Positions 19,339-27,942 of a stretch of DNA of 64,000 bases are shown here, piece by piece. Below the pieces are notes generated by a model. That model was not told where the DNA came from, made no database searches, and saw only the letters and a list, made by a program, of their open reading frames with translations. The stretch comes from Streptomyces cellulosae (GTDB lineage Bacteria > Actinomycetota > Actinomycetes > Streptomycetales > Streptomycetaceae), in the NCBI GenBank assembly GCA_014655195.1, contig BNBH01000001.1:1-64000 (forward strand). Direction: 5' to 3'. Every line of letters starts with the position of its first letter. Within the stretch, counting starts at the first letter, position 1. A program made the position numbers and the translations under genes.

Positions 19339-19431
19339 ATGCTCGCGAATCCGGCACTCACCTCGACCCGCTCCGCCGGGTTCCTCGGTGCTGCCCGCGC
19401 TCGCTGTAGCTGTCGCTGTACCGGCTGTTGA
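19339..19431 (+). CDS. cysteine-rich leader peptide (putative attenuator)
   Basis: A 30-codon reading frame from ATG 19339 to TGA 19429-19431. Its last nine residues are RCSCRCTGC, so four of the final eight codons are cysteine, and all four are TGT, normally the minor Cys codon in Streptomyces. It lies 164 bp upstream of a cysteine dioxygenase-like gene on the same strand. Short upstream frames ending in clustered Cys codons are known as cysteine-responsive attenuators in mycobacteria, and similar leader peptides precede sulfur genes in Streptomyces. The ribosome site is weak (GTGGGC just upstream; an in-frame GTG at 19333 is an alternative start). Peptide function other than as a translation sensor is unlikely. 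Confidence 0.6.
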   Translation: MLANPALTSTRSAGFLGAARARCSCRCTGC

Positions 19432-19595
19432 GCCACCGCGCTCCCGCCGACGCCGCGTCCCCGCAGGACCCGGCCTCCTCCTCCTGCTGAACCCGCTCCC
19501 ACCCGGGGCATCCCCTGCCGCCCGCCCGCGACCCGGGCCCCACGCGGCGGCACCCCCACCGCCCCGCCTCTTCGCGCCGAGGACCTCCGTACTCC

Positions 19596-20129
19596 ATGAA
19601 CAGCGACAGCGACCTCCAGATCGCCGGCGACATCCTCGAAGTCCCGCACCTGCTCCAGCCCGAACGCGAACACCCCTCCACCGTGGCCGAGTTCGCCGGC
19701 CTGGCCCGCGCCGTCGCCGCCGACCGCGCCCAGTGGGAACCCCTCGTGCGGTTCGACGCCACCACCCGCTGGTACCACCGGCTGCGCACCGGCCCCGGCT
19801 ACGAGGTGTGGCTGCTCTCCTGGGTGCCCGGCCAGGGCAGCGGGCCGCACGACCACGGCCGCTCCTCCGGCGTGCTCACCGTCCTGGACGGCGCCCTGAC
19901 CGAGCGCACCGAGCGCGGCACGCGCGTGCTGGCCGCCGGGGACCAGCGGGTCTTCGCCCCCGGCTACGCGCACGACGTCGTCAACGACACCCTGGAACCC
20001 GCGGTCAGCCTGCACATCTACCACCCCGGCCTCACCGAGATGCCGATGCACCCCGAGTCCCGGCTCCGCACGGCCGCCGCCTCCCCCGCCGCCCCGCACT
20101 GCGAGGCGCGCCCGGCAACGGTCCGGTGA
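19596..20129 (+). CDS. cysteine dioxygenase family protein
   Basis: 177-residue cupin-fold protein of the cysteine dioxygenase family, which uses Fe(II) and O2 to oxidise L-cysteine (or a related thiol) to the sulfinate. Metal-site histidines are seen in 'GSGPHDHGRSSGV' (HxH) and in the later 'APGYAHDVVND' (third His). The cupin barrel spans about residues 55-155; the C-terminal ~20 residues are variable. ATG 19596 follows GAGGACC. The cysteine-codon leader upstream supports a role in cysteine handling. Related bacterial enzymes also act on 3-mercaptopropionate, so the exact thiol is not certain. Confidence 0.85.
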   Translation: MNSDSDLQIAGDILEVPHLLQPEREHPSTVAEFAGLARAVAADRAQWEPLVRFDATTRWYHRLRTGPGYEVWLLSWVPGQGSGPHDHGRSSGVLTVLDGALTERTERGTRVLAAGDQRVFAPGYAHDVVNDTLEPAVSLHIYHPGLTEMPMHPESRLRTAAASPAAPHCEARPATVR

Positions 20130-20170
20130 CTGGCTGACGCGATGTCGTAGCGGCCTGCGAGGATGACCCC

Positions 20171-21130
20171 ATGCGCATTGTGGTTCTGGCAGGCGGCATC
20201 GGCGGTGCCCGTTTCCTGCGCGGTCTGAAGCGGGCCGTGCCGGACGCGGACATCACGGTCATCGGCAACACCGGGGACGACATCCACCTCTTCGGGCTGA
20301 AGGTCTGCCCGGACCTCGACACGGTGATGTACACGCTCGGCGGCGGTATCGACGAGGAGCAGGGCTGGGGGCGGAGCGACGAGACCTTCCACCTCAAGGA
20401 GGAGCTCGCGGCCTACGGCGTCGGCCCGGACTGGTTCGGGCTCGGCGACCGTGACTTCGCCACGCACATCGTGCGCACCCAGATGCTCGGCGCGGGCTTC
20501 CCGCTGAGCGCGGTCACCGAGGCGCTGTGCGACCGCTGGCAGCCCGGCGTGCGCCTGATCCCCATGACCGACGACCGCGTGGAGACCCATGTGGCGGTCG
20601 AGCTGGACGGCGAGCGCAAGGCGATCCACTTCCAGGAGTACTGGGTGCGGCTGCGTGCCTCGGTGCCCGCGCAGGCGGTCGTGCCGGTCGGCGCGGAGCA
20701 GGCCAAACCCGCCCCGGGCGTCCTGGAGGCGATCGGCGAGGCCGACGTGATCCTCTTCCCGCCGTCCAACCCGGTGGTGTCCGTCGGCACGATCCTCGCG
20801 GTGCCCGGCATCCGCGAGGCCATCGCCGACGCGGGCGTGCCGGTCGTCGGTCTCTCCCCGATCGTGGGGGACGCGCCGGTGCGCGGCATGGCCGACAAGG
20901 TGCTCGCCGCCGTCGGCGTGGAGTCCACGGCGGCCGCGGTCGCCGAGCACTACGGCTCCGGGCTGCTGGACGGCTGGCTGGTGGACACCGTGGACGCGGC
21001 GAGCGTGGAGCGGGTCGAGGCGGCGGGCATCCGCTGCCGGGCCGTGCCGCTGATGATGAGCGACGTGGACGCGACCGCCCGGATGGCCGGCGAGGCGCTG
21101 GCCCTGGCCGAGGAGGTCCGTACGGCATGA
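20171..21130 (+). CDS. fbiA: 2-phospho-L-lactate transferase (F420 biosynthesis)
   Basis: 319-residue CofD/FbiA enzyme. It transfers the phospho-lactate-type moiety (phosphoenolpyruvate-derived in actinobacteria) from its GDP-activated form to the deazaflavin Fo, making (dehydro)F420-0. The N-terminal Rossmann motif is [15 protein letters not shown] (residues 5-19), followed by '[29 protein letters not shown]', both diagnostic. The C-terminal '[15 protein letters not shown]' is also typical. ATG 20171 has GAGGATGACC before it. Its stop overlaps the start of fbiB (ATGA, 21127-21130), so the two are translationally coupled. Confidence 0.96.
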   Translation: MRIVVLAGGIGGARFLRGLKRAVPDADITVIGNTGDDIHLFGLKVCPDLDTVMYTLGGGIDEEQGWGRSDETFHLKEELAAYGVGPDWFGLGDRDFATHIVRTQMLGAGFPLSAVTEALCDRWQPGVRLIPMTDDRVETHVAVELDGERKAIHFQEYWVRLRASVPAQAVVPVGAEQAKPAPGVLEAIGEADVILFPPSNPVVSVGTILAVPGIREAIADAGVPVVGLSPIVGDAPVRGMADKVLAAVGVESTAAAVAEHYGSGLLDGWLVDTVDAASVERVEAAGIRCRAVPLMMSDVDATARMAGEALALAEEVRTA

Positions 21131-22434
21131 GCGAGGCGCACCCCGCCTACCGGGTCTGGGCCCTCCCCGGCCTGCCCGAGGTCCGTCCCGGCGACGACCT
21201 GGCCAAGCTGATCGCGGCCGCCGCGCCCGACCTCCTCGACGGCGACGTCCTGCTGGTCACCTCGAAGATCGTCTCCAAGGCCGAGGGCCGGATCGTCGAG
21301 GCCGCCGACCGGGAGGCCGCGATCGACGCGGAGACCGTACGGGTGGTGGCCCGGCGCGGCCCCCTGCGCATCGTCGAGAACCGGCAGGGCCTGGTGATGG
21401 CCGCGGCCGGCGTCGACGCCTCCAACACGACACCGGGCACGGTCCTGCTCCTCCCCGAGGACCCGGACGACTCCGCGCGCGCGATCCGCCAGGGAATCCG
21501 TGACGCGCTCGGCGTCGAGGTCGGCGTGATCGTCACCGACACCTTCGGCCGCCCCTGGCGCGCGGGCCTGACCGACGTGGCGATCGGCGCGGCGGGCGTG
21601 CGCGTGCTGGACGACCTGCGCGGCGGCACCGACGCGCACGGCAACCCGCTCTCCGCCACGGTCGTCGCCACCGCCGACGAGCTGGCCGCCGCCGGCGACC
21701 TGGTCAAGGGCAAGGCGGCGGGCCTCCCCGTGGCGGTGGTCCGCGGCCTGCCGCACACCACGTCCCCCGACGACACCGAGGGCGCCCGCGCCCTGGTCCG
21801 CGTCGCGCGCGACGACATGTTCCGTCTGGGCACGTCCGAGGCGGTGCGCCAGGCGGTCACCCAGCGCCGTACGGTGCGGTCCTTCACGGACGAGCCGGTG
21901 GACCCCGGTGCGGTACGCCGCGCGGTCGCCGCGGCCGTCACCGCCCCCGCGCCCCACCACACCACGCCCTGGCGCTTCGTCCTCCTCGAATCCGCCGAGA
22001 CGCGCACGCGCCTGCTCGACGCGATGCGCGACGCGTGGATCACTGACCTCCGCGGGGACGGCAAGCCGGAGGAGTCCATCGCCAGGCGGATCCGCCGCGG
22101 CGACGTCCTGCGCAACGCCCCGTACCTGGTCGTGCCCTGCCTGGTGATGGACGGCTCCCACCACTACGGCGACGCCCGCAGGGACGGCGCGGAGCGGGAG
22201 ATGTTCGTCGTCGCCACGGGCGCGGGCGTGCAGAACTTCCTGGTGGCCCTCGCGGGCGAGCGGCTCGGCTCGGCGTGGGTGTCCTCGACGATGTTCTGCC
22301 GCGAAGTGGTCCGCGAGGTCCTGGACCTGCCCCCCGGCTGGGACCCGATGGGCGCGGTCGCGGTGGGCCACCCGGCCGAGGAACCGCGCCCCCGCCCCGA
22401 GCGGGATGCCGCCCGGTTCATCGAGGTGCGGTGA
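21127..22434 (+). CDS. fbiB: F420-0:L-glutamate ligase / nitroreductase fusion
   Basis: 435-residue two-domain protein. Residues ~10-240 are the CofE ligase that adds gamma-linked glutamates to F420-0 using GTP: '[20 protein letters not shown]', '[20 protein letters not shown]'. Residues ~245-430 form an FMN-binding nitroreductase fold: '[17 protein letters not shown]' and '[12 protein letters not shown]'. In actinobacteria the C-terminal domain reduces dehydro-F420-0. Length and order match mycobacterial FbiB. The four-base overlap with fbiA indicates one operon. Confidence 0.96.
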   Translation: MSEAHPAYRVWALPGLPEVRPGDDLAKLIAAAAPDLLDGDVLLVTSKIVSKAEGRIVEAADREAAIDAETVRVVARRGPLRIVENRQGLVMAAAGVDASNTTPGTVLLLPEDPDDSARAIRQGIRDALGVEVGVIVTDTFGRPWRAGLTDVAIGAAGVRVLDDLRGGTDAHGNPLSATVVATADELAAAGDLVKGKAAGLPVAVVRGLPHTTSPDDTEGARALVRVARDDMFRLGTSEAVRQAVTQRRTVRSFTDEPVDPGAVRRAVAAAVTAPAPHHTTPWRFVLLESAETRTRLLDAMRDAWITDLRGDGKPEESIARRIRRGDVLRNAPYLVVPCLVMDGSHHYGDARRDGAEREMFVVATGAGVQNFLVALAGERLGSAWVSSTMFCREVVREVLDLPPGWDPMGAVAVGHPAEEPRPRPERDAARFIEVR

Positions 22435-22484
22435 GCGAGGCCCTACCCTCGTAGGAGCTCTTCACTCCCACCTCAAGGACTCTC

Positions 22485-23489
22485 GTGGCCGGACGCTTCG
22501 CTCCCCGCCCGACACGGACCACCGTGCGCGGCGGCCATGTCGCGATGCCGTCCCCACGAGGCCCCCGCGACGCGCCGGCCTCACCCCGGACCCGTACCTA
22601 CGTACCGGACCACCCCCTGGACCTGGGCCTGGTCCTCGGCCCGCTGCGCCGGGGCACCGGCGACCCCACGTTCCGTACGACCCCGGACGGCGCCGCGTGG
22701 CGCACCAGCCTCACGCCCGTGGGGCCCGGCACCCTGCGGGTGACCCGGCACGGCGACACGATCCGCGGCCAGGCGTGGGGCCCCGGCGCCGACTGGCTCC
22801 TGGACCGCATGCCCGAACTGCTCGGCGCCGCCGACGACCCGTCCGCCTTCGTGCCCCGGCACAAGCTGCTGGCGCTCACCCACCACCGCCTGCCGGGCCT
22901 GCGGCTGCTGCGCACCGGACTGGTGCTGGAGTCGCTGATCCCGTCGATCCTGGAGCAGAAGGTCACGACCGGGGAGGCGTACCGGGCATGGCGGCTGCTG
23001 GTCCGCAAGTTCGGCGTACCGGCTCCCGGGCCCGCGCCCGAGCGGATGGCGGTGATGCCGGCGCCGCGCACCTGGGCGCTGATCCCCTCCTGGGAGTGGC
23101 ATCGCGCCGGCGTCGACGACAAGCGGGCGTCGACGGTGCTGCGCGCGGTGCGGGTCGCTGCGCGGCTGGAGGAGGCGGCGGGGATGCCTCCGGAGGAGGC
23201 GCGGGCGCGGCTGGAGGTGGTGCCGGGGATCGGGCCTTGGACGTCTGCGGAGACGGTGCAGCGGAGTCATGGGGCGGTGGACTCTGTGACGGTGGGGGAT
23301 GTGCATCTGCCGGGGATCGTGGGGTGGGCGTTGGCGGGGGATCGTGACGCCGATGACTCCGTCATGCTGTCGTTGCTGGAGCCCTACGCGGGGCAGCGGC
23401 ACCGTGCGGTGCGGTTGATCCTGCTGAGCGGGAGGACGCCTGCGCGGCGGGCGCCCCGTATGCCGCACGGGGACATCGGGCGGCTTTAG
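22485..23489 (+). CDS. DNA-3-methyladenine glycosylase-like (HhH-GPD) protein
   Basis: 334-residue protein of the AlkA-like HhH-GPD superfamily, enzymes that remove alkylated bases in base excision repair. A helical domain covers residues ~130-320. 'LESLIPSILEQKVTTGEAYRAWRLLVRKFG' is the typical first helix pair. 'EVVPGIGPWTSAETVQRS' is the helix-hairpin-helix, followed by VGDVHLPG, which supplies the catalytic Asp (GDVHLP). The first ~40 residues are basic and variable. GTG 22485 follows AAGGA; a -10-like TACCCT lies about 40 bp upstream. It comes 50 bp after fbiB but probably has its own start of transcription. Confidence 0.85.
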   Translation: MAGRFAPRPTRTTVRGGHVAMPSPRGPRDAPASPRTRTYVPDHPLDLGLVLGPLRRGTGDPTFRTTPDGAAWRTSLTPVGPGTLRVTRHGDTIRGQAWGPGADWLLDRMPELLGAADDPSAFVPRHKLLALTHHRLPGLRLLRTGLVLESLIPSILEQKVTTGEAYRAWRLLVRKFGVPAPGPAPERMAVMPAPRTWALIPSWEWHRAGVDDKRASTVLRAVRVAARLEEAAGMPPEEARARLEVVPGIGPWTSAETVQRSHGAVDSVTVGDVHLPGIVGWALAGDRDADDSVMLSLLEPYAGQRHRAVRLILLSGRTPARRAPRMPHGDIGRL

Positions 23490-23492
23490 CAG

Positions 23493-23531
23493 CCCGTACT
23501 GTGCGGCACCGTACGGGTGTTGCACACCCGT
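23493..23531. terminator. two overlapping alternative hairpins / terminator
   Basis: CCCGTAC (23493-23499) can pair with GTACGGG (23511-23517). The overlapping ACGGGTGT (23513-23520) can instead pair with ACACCCGT (23524-23531) around a TGC loop. The second hairpin is followed by the pyrimidine run TCCCTTCTTCTC, so it looks like a terminator for the glycosylase gene. Confidence 0.55.
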
Positions 23532-23589
23532 TCCCTTCTTCTCACCCCGGGTTGGCGCGAGCCGGGGGGAATCGGCGCACCTCGGCGCC

Positions 23590-23715
23590 GACGAGGCGCC
23601 GCCGCGCCCCCTCCCCCACTCTCGGCTTCGCTCGAGCGGGAGGTACCCCCATCGCCCTGGGGCCCCTCCCAGGCCCTTAAGGCACTGGGGGAGGCATGAA
23701 TGCCCGCAGTTGGCG
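23590..23715. repeat. dispersed Streptomyces intergenic repeat, copy A
   Basis: Contains the modules CACTCTCGGCTTCGCTCGAG, GGGAGGTACCCCCATCGCCC and GGCACTGGGGGAGGCATGAA. The same modules recur at 47104-47175, 56255-56310, 56455-56565 and 62990-63052. They can fold into hairpins and lie between genes, here between the converging glycosylase and guanylyltransferase-like genes. Confidence 0.7.
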
Positions 23716-24050
23716 GCGACACTGGCGGCCGCCGCCCGCCTGCGGATGACGGGGTCGCGGCCGCCCTCCGCGCGCCCGCCCGGAGCCGCAGGCGCTCGCG
23801 GCGGGGAGGGGACGGGGTGGGGGTGGGCGCCCGCAGCGGCTGGCGCGTCCGCGCCCCGCACTTCTCCAGCACGCACTCTCGCGCCAGACCGAGGACGACC
23901 ACCCCCACCGCGGCCCCGCACCACCCACCGCCCGCAGGCGCTACGCCCGCCCCCACCGAACCTCGACACTGCGCCGCAGGCGTCGAACCGCACCCCCCAG
24001 TCGAACCGCACCCCCCCACCAGGGCGTCACAGGCACGCAGCCTCAACCCC
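23716..24050. other. non-coding gap between convergent genes
   Basis: Frames here have no family similarity and odd composition (proline/arginine runs), so I call no gene. A direct repeat TCGAACCGCACCCCCC occurs twice in a row near 23983-24015. Nothing else recognisable. Confidence 0.4.
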
Positions 24051-25133
24051 CTACTGGTCGGACGAGAACCGCACCGCACCCGCCGGGATCTCCGCGTCGC
24101 ACCACACCCGCACCCCCTCCCGCAGCTCGTTCCGCGCCCCGATCACCGCCCCGTCTCCTATGACCGCCCCCGTCAGCACAGCCCGCTCCCCCACCCGCGC
24201 CCGCGTCCCGATCAGCGAGTCCGTGACCACCGCCCCCGGCTCGATCACCGCGCCCGGCAGGATCGTGGAGCCGAACACCCGCGCGCCCTCCGCGACGAAC
24301 GCCCCCTCGCCCACCACCGTCCCGCCCGCCAGCTTCGCGTCCGGCGCCACCCGTGCCGTCGGCAGCACCAGCCGGTCCCCGCACCGCCCCGGCACCGCAG
24401 GCGACGGCGCCTTCCCCAGCACCAGATCCGCCGAGCCCCGTACGAACGCCGCCGGTGTCCCGAGGTCCAGCCAGTACGTCGAGTCGACCATGCCCTGCAG
24501 GTGCGCGCCCGCCGCCAGCAGCCCCGGGAACGTCTCGCGCTCGACCGACACCACCCGCCCCGCGGGAATCGTGTCGATGACCGACCGCCGGAACACGTAC
24601 GCCCCCGCGTTGATCTGATCGGTGACGATCTCCTCAGGCGTCTGCGGCTTCTCCAGGAACGCCAGCACCCGCCCGGTCTCGTCCGTCGGCACCAGCCCGT
24701 ACGCCCGCGGATCGGTCACCTGCGTCAGGTGCAGGGAGACGTCCGCCCCCGACGTCTCGTGCGTCCGCACCAGCGCCCGGATGTCCAGCCCCGTCAGGAT
24801 GTCCCCGTTGAAGACCAGCACCGGCTCGTCCGGCCCGGAGTGCAGCCGCGAGGCGACGTTGCGGATCGCGCCGCCCGTGCCGAGCGGCTCCTCCTCCGTG
24901 ACGTACTCGATGTGCAGTCCCAGCGCCGCCCCGTCACCGAAGTACGGCTCGAACACCTCGGCGAGGTACGACGTGGCGAGGACGATGTGCTCCACGCCCG
25001 CCGCGCGGGCCCGCGCGAGCTGGTGCGTGAGGAACGGCACCCCGGCCGCCGGGACCATGGGCTTGGGCGTGTGCACCGTGAGGGGGCGCAGTCGCGTGCC
25101 CTTGCCGCCGACCAGGAGGATCGCTTCTGTCAC
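24051..25133 (-). CDS. manC: mannose-1-phosphate guanylyltransferase-like NDP-sugar synthase
   Basis: 360-residue nucleotidyltransferase. The N-terminal Rossmann domain (1-230) has the nucleotide loop 'LLVGGKGTRLRPLT', the 'TPKPMVP' Lys motif and 'EEPLGTGGAIRNV'. The C-terminal ~110 residues are hexapeptide repeats forming a left-handed beta-helix ('GEGAFVAEGARVFGSTILPG'). The match is to the actinobacterial GDP-mannose pyrophosphorylase (Rv3264c type), which joins mannose-1-phosphate and GTP. Other NTP/sugar pairs cannot be excluded from sequence. With manB and manA it completes the path to GDP-mannose, although it lies about 14 kb away. Its upstream gap contains nested inverted repeats (25149-25210). 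Confidence 0.8.
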   Translation of the reverse strand: MTEAILLVGGKGTRLRPLTVHTPKPMVPAAGVPFLTHQLARARAAGVEHIVLATSYLAEVFEPYFGDGAALGLHIEYVTEEEPLGTGGAIRNVASRLHSGPDEPVLVFNGDILTGLDIRALVRTHETSGADVSLHLTQVTDPRAYGLVPTDETGRVLAFLEKPQTPEEIVTDQINAGAYVFRRSVIDTIPAGRVVSVERETFPGLLAAGAHLQGMVDSTYWLDLGTPAAFVRGSADLVLGKAPSPAVPGRCGDRLVLPTARVAPDAKLAGGTVVGEGAFVAEGARVFGSTILPGAVIEPGAVVTDSLIGTRARVGERAVLTGAVIGDGAVIGARNELREGVRVWCDAEIPAGAVRFSSDQ

Positions 25134-25148
25134 CTGTCGTCTCTGCTT

Positions 25149-25210
25149 CCTGCCGGGACCGGCCGAACTGTCTTTCGGCCGGCCAGTGTATGCAGACGGT
25201 GCCCGGCAGG
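25149..25210 (-). terminator. nested inverted repeats before manC
   Basis: An inner stem CCGGCCGA / TCGGCCGG (25159-25166 with 25175-25182) is enclosed by an outer CCTGCCGGG / CCCGGCAGG (25149-25157 with 25202-25210). The structure lies between the amidase stop and the manC start on the minus strand. It may terminate the amidase message or structure the manC leader. Confidence 0.45.
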
Positions 25211-25251
25211 GGCGGAGCAGCCGGCCCCGTGGGCCGTACGTGACGCGTCCC

Positions 25252-26856
25252 TCAGCGGCCCTGGTAGTCGGCCGCCTTGGACCGCACGCTGCTCAGCTTC
25301 TTGTACAGCTTCCCCCCGGGGCAGGAGGTGTTGAACCCGTCCCGGTGACCGGAGATCACCTTCATCTTCACCTTCTTGCCTTTCGCGTACAGGTTGCCAC
25401 CGCCGGACGTCAGGGATGTCTTCTTCTTCGGGTTCATGCCGTGGAGTCCGAGCTTCCAGGCGGTGAGCCGGGCGACGGCCTTCACCGCCTTGGAGGACGG
25501 CTTCTTGGAGCCGTAGGAGCCGATGACGGCGATGCCGGTGGTCCGGGAGTTGAACCCCATGGTGTGCGCGCCCTTCACCGGCTTGGCCACGCCGCCGGCC
25601 CGGCCCTCGTAGATGCGGCCGCACTTGTCGACGAGGAAGTTGTAGCCGATGTCCCGCCAGCCGAGGCTCCTGGTGTGGTAGCGGTAGAAGCCGCGGATCA
25701 GGGAGGGCGCCTGCGCGCAGGTGTAGTTGTTGCCGGAGGCGGTGTGGTGCACGAAGGCCGCCTTGACCGTGCTCGTGTACACGAAGCTCTTCTCGCGCAG
25801 GCTCTCGTCCGCTCCCCAGCCGCGCCGGGTGACGATGGCCGGGCGCGGCCCGATGTACGGCTTGGCCCGCTGCTGCTCGGTCAGCTCGGAACCGCGCAGC
25901 GTGACGAGTTCCTCCCGTGTCTCCTCGGCGGTGAGCGAGGGGATGCGGGTGGCGCCGAGCGGCACGAGGGCGGAGTTGGCGGCGGAGGCGGCCTTGGCCG
26001 CGGCGGTCATGACGCCCGTACGAGGTTCCTCCGCGCCTTCGGCGGGCTCGCCGCCCTCGGCGGACCCGGCGGACCCGGCGGACCCGGCGGGTTCGGCACC
26101 CTCCGCGGACTCCCCGCGCTCCGCGGACTCGCCACCCTCGGCAGGCTCACCGCCCTCCGCGGACTCGGCGGCCCCGGCGGACCCGGCGGGTTCGGCGGGT
26201 TCGGCGGGTTCGGCGCCCTCCGCGGACTCGCCGGGTTCCGCCTCCCCCGGGTCGACCAGGTCGAGCCGCATCCCGGCCGGCAGGGTGGTCACCTCCCCCG
26301 CGTCACCGGCGCCCTCCCCGCCTGACGCCCCTTCACCTGACCCCGCGTCGACAGGATCGACGTCCTCCGGCTCGCCGGCCTCCGGCAGCACCCGCACCTC
26401 GACCCCGTCCGACTCCCCCACCCACAGCGGCGCGGTGGCGCCCCGCACCTGCCCGGAGGCGGCCTCCGAGGAGTCCGGGTCCGCCCCGTGCTCGGTGTAG
26501 TGGGTCTCGACGTCCTGCCAGTCGGTCCACTCCCCGGTGCCGGCCGCACGCGTGCGGACCTGCACGCGGCCGTGCACGTCGGCGGACGGGTCGTCCCAGA
26601 CGACGCCGAGGAGGGAGAAGGTCCGTACCGTGCGGGGCGTCAGGCCGAGGACGGCGCCGGAGGCACGGTCGTGGGTGAGGGGCCGCAGGGGCAGCGACTG
26701 GGTGCTGCCGGGAACGTCGGCGCCGGCGGACGAGGCGACCGCGCCGGGCGGGCCGGACGCCGCGGCGGGCGGGGCGAGCGGGAGGGCGAGGGCCGCGGCG
26801 CAGGTGACGCCGACTGAGGAAGCAAGAATTCCACGCATGCCCCTGAGCTTGGACAT
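25252..26856 (-). CDS. secreted N-acetylmuramoyl-L-alanine amidase (PGRP-like)
   Basis: 534-residue secreted enzyme. A Sec signal with the hydrophobic core 'GILASSVGVTCAAALALPL' and an Ala-rich cleavage region is followed by a beta-rich module (about 40-165). Next comes an acidic low-complexity linker with EPAE/GESAE repeats (about 200-285), then a C-terminal amidase_2/PGRP domain (about 330-530). Zinc ligands are visible in 'AAFVHHTASGNNY', 'KGAHTMGFN' and 'ISGHRDGFNTSCPGG'. The family cuts the bond between muramic acid and the stem peptide. The start is uncertain: in-frame ATGs at 26883, 26856 and 26838 all precede the signal core and none has a strong ribosome site. It may act on the wall that the nearby LCP proteins decorate. 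Confidence 0.88.
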   Translation of the reverse strand: MSKLRGMRGILASSVGVTCAAALALPLAPPAAASGPPGAVASSAGADVPGSTQSLPLRPLTHDRASGAVLGLTPRTVRTFSLLGVVWDDPSADVHGRVQVRTRAAGTGEWTDWQDVETHYTEHGADPDSSEAASGQVRGATAPLWVGESDGVEVRVLPEAGEPEDVDPVDAGSGEGASGGEGAGDAGEVTTLPAGMRLDLVDPGEAEPGESAEGAEPAEPAEPAGSAGAAESAEGGEPAEGGESAERGESAEGAEPAGSAGSAGSAEGGEPAEGAEEPRTGVMTAAAKAASAANSALVPLGATRIPSLTAEETREELVTLRGSELTEQQRAKPYIGPRPAIVTRRGWGADESLREKSFVYTSTVKAAFVHHTASGNNYTCAQAPSLIRGFYRYHTRSLGWRDIGYNFLVDKCGRIYEGRAGGVAKPVKGAHTMGFNSRTTGIAVIGSYGSKKPSSKAVKAVARLTAWKLGLHGMNPKKKTSLTSGGGNLYAKGKKVKMKVISGHRDGFNTSCPGGKLYKKLSSVRSKAADYQGR

Positions 26857-26978
26857 AGTCAGACAAATCTGTCCATCGCTCATATGACGGTCTGTCGGCT
26901 GCCGTTCCCCCGAACCGGTGGCCCGCGCATGGCCCGCACGGAGGGTGCGCCCGGCGGGGGCCGCGTACGCTTGCGCGG

Positions 26979-27740
26979 GTGAACGCCACCGACCGCACCC
27001 CTGCCGACCTGCTGAGTTCCGCGCTCGCTGCGGACCCGGGACGCCCCCTGGTGACCTTCTACGACGACGCCACGGGCGAGCGGGTCGAATTGTCCGTCGC
27101 CACCTTCGCCAATTGGGTGGCCAAGACCGCCAACCTCCTCCAGGACGAACTGTCCGTCGAACCGGGCGACCGGGTGACCCTGCTGCTGCCCGCGCACTGG
27201 CAGACCGCGGTGTGGCTGCTGGCGTGCGCGTCGGTCGGCGTCGTGGCGGACATCGGTGGCGACCCGTCCGCGGCGGACGTGGTGGTGAGCGGCCCGGAGC
27301 CGGAGCGGCTGGAGGCCGCCCGCGCCTGCTCGGGCCCGCGGGTCGCGCTGGCGCTGCGGCCGCTCGGCGGGCGCTTCCCGCAGCCTCCGGAGGGCTTCGC
27401 CGACTACGCCGTGGAGGTGCCGGGGCAGGGCGACCGGTTCGTGCCGTACGCGCCCGTCGACCCGGAGGAGCCGGCGCTGATCGTGGCGGGCCGGGAGTTC
27501 TCGGGCGAGGAGGTCGTCGAGCGGGCCGCCGCGGAGGCGCCGGACCTCGGGCTGACCGGCCCGGGCTCCCGGATCCTCTCCGGGCTTCCGTACGACACGT
27601 GGGAGGGGCTGAACGCCGGGCTGTACGCGCCGCTGGCGACCGGCGGCTCCGTGGTGCTGTGCCGTCACCTCGACCGGCTGGACGCCGAGGCCCTGGACAA
27701 GCGGGTGGAGAGCGAGCGGGTCACGGTCATCGCCCGCTGA
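26979..27740 (+). CDS. TIGR03089 family protein
   Basis: 253-residue actinobacterial protein matching the N-terminal lobe of acyl-adenylating enzymes ('VATFANWVAKTANLLQDEL', 'GDRVTLLLPAHWQTAVWLLAC') but lacking the AMP-binding P-loop and the C-terminal subdomain. It is therefore a stand-alone remnant-type fold rather than a full ligase. It keeps its place beside an LCP gene, as in mycobacteria (Rv3267-Rv3268). GTG 26979 has no ribosome site; TACGCT lies 7 bp upstream (26966-26971), so the message is probably leaderless. Function unknown. Confidence 0.8.
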   Translation: MNATDRTPADLLSSALAADPGRPLVTFYDDATGERVELSVATFANWVAKTANLLQDELSVEPGDRVTLLLPAHWQTAVWLLACASVGVVADIGGDPSAADVVVSGPEPERLEAARACSGPRVALALRPLGGRFPQPPEGFADYAVEVPGQGDRFVPYAPVDPEEPALIVAGREFSGEEVVERAAAEAPDLGLTGPGSRILSGLPYDTWEGLNAGLYAPLATGGSVVLCRHLDRLDAEALDKRVESERVTVIAR

Positions 27741-27942
27741 CCCGCCCCCGGCGGACACCGCCGGTCACGCCGCTCACCCGTTCGGCGCAGCACCACCCCC
27801 CACCCCTCCCTCCCCGGGGCCACAGTCGTAGAAAGCGGCACACCGAGCGGCACGCGCTCCACGAAGCGCACCCGCCCGGCACGCGCAGCAGCCCGCACCC
27901 GTACGCCGTCCCGGCCCGTACGCAGGGAGGGGTGGAACCGGC

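Noticed and set aside
20527..21126. In-frame upstream extension of fbiB back to 20527
   Set aside because: It overlaps fbiA throughout in another frame and is Arg/Gly-rich; the ATGA overlap at 21127 is the normal fbiA-fbiB junction.
23710..24618. 302-codon plus-strand frame over the manC end and the preceding gap
   Set aside because: Mostly antisense to manC, with Thr/Pro/Ser-rich shadow composition and no motif.
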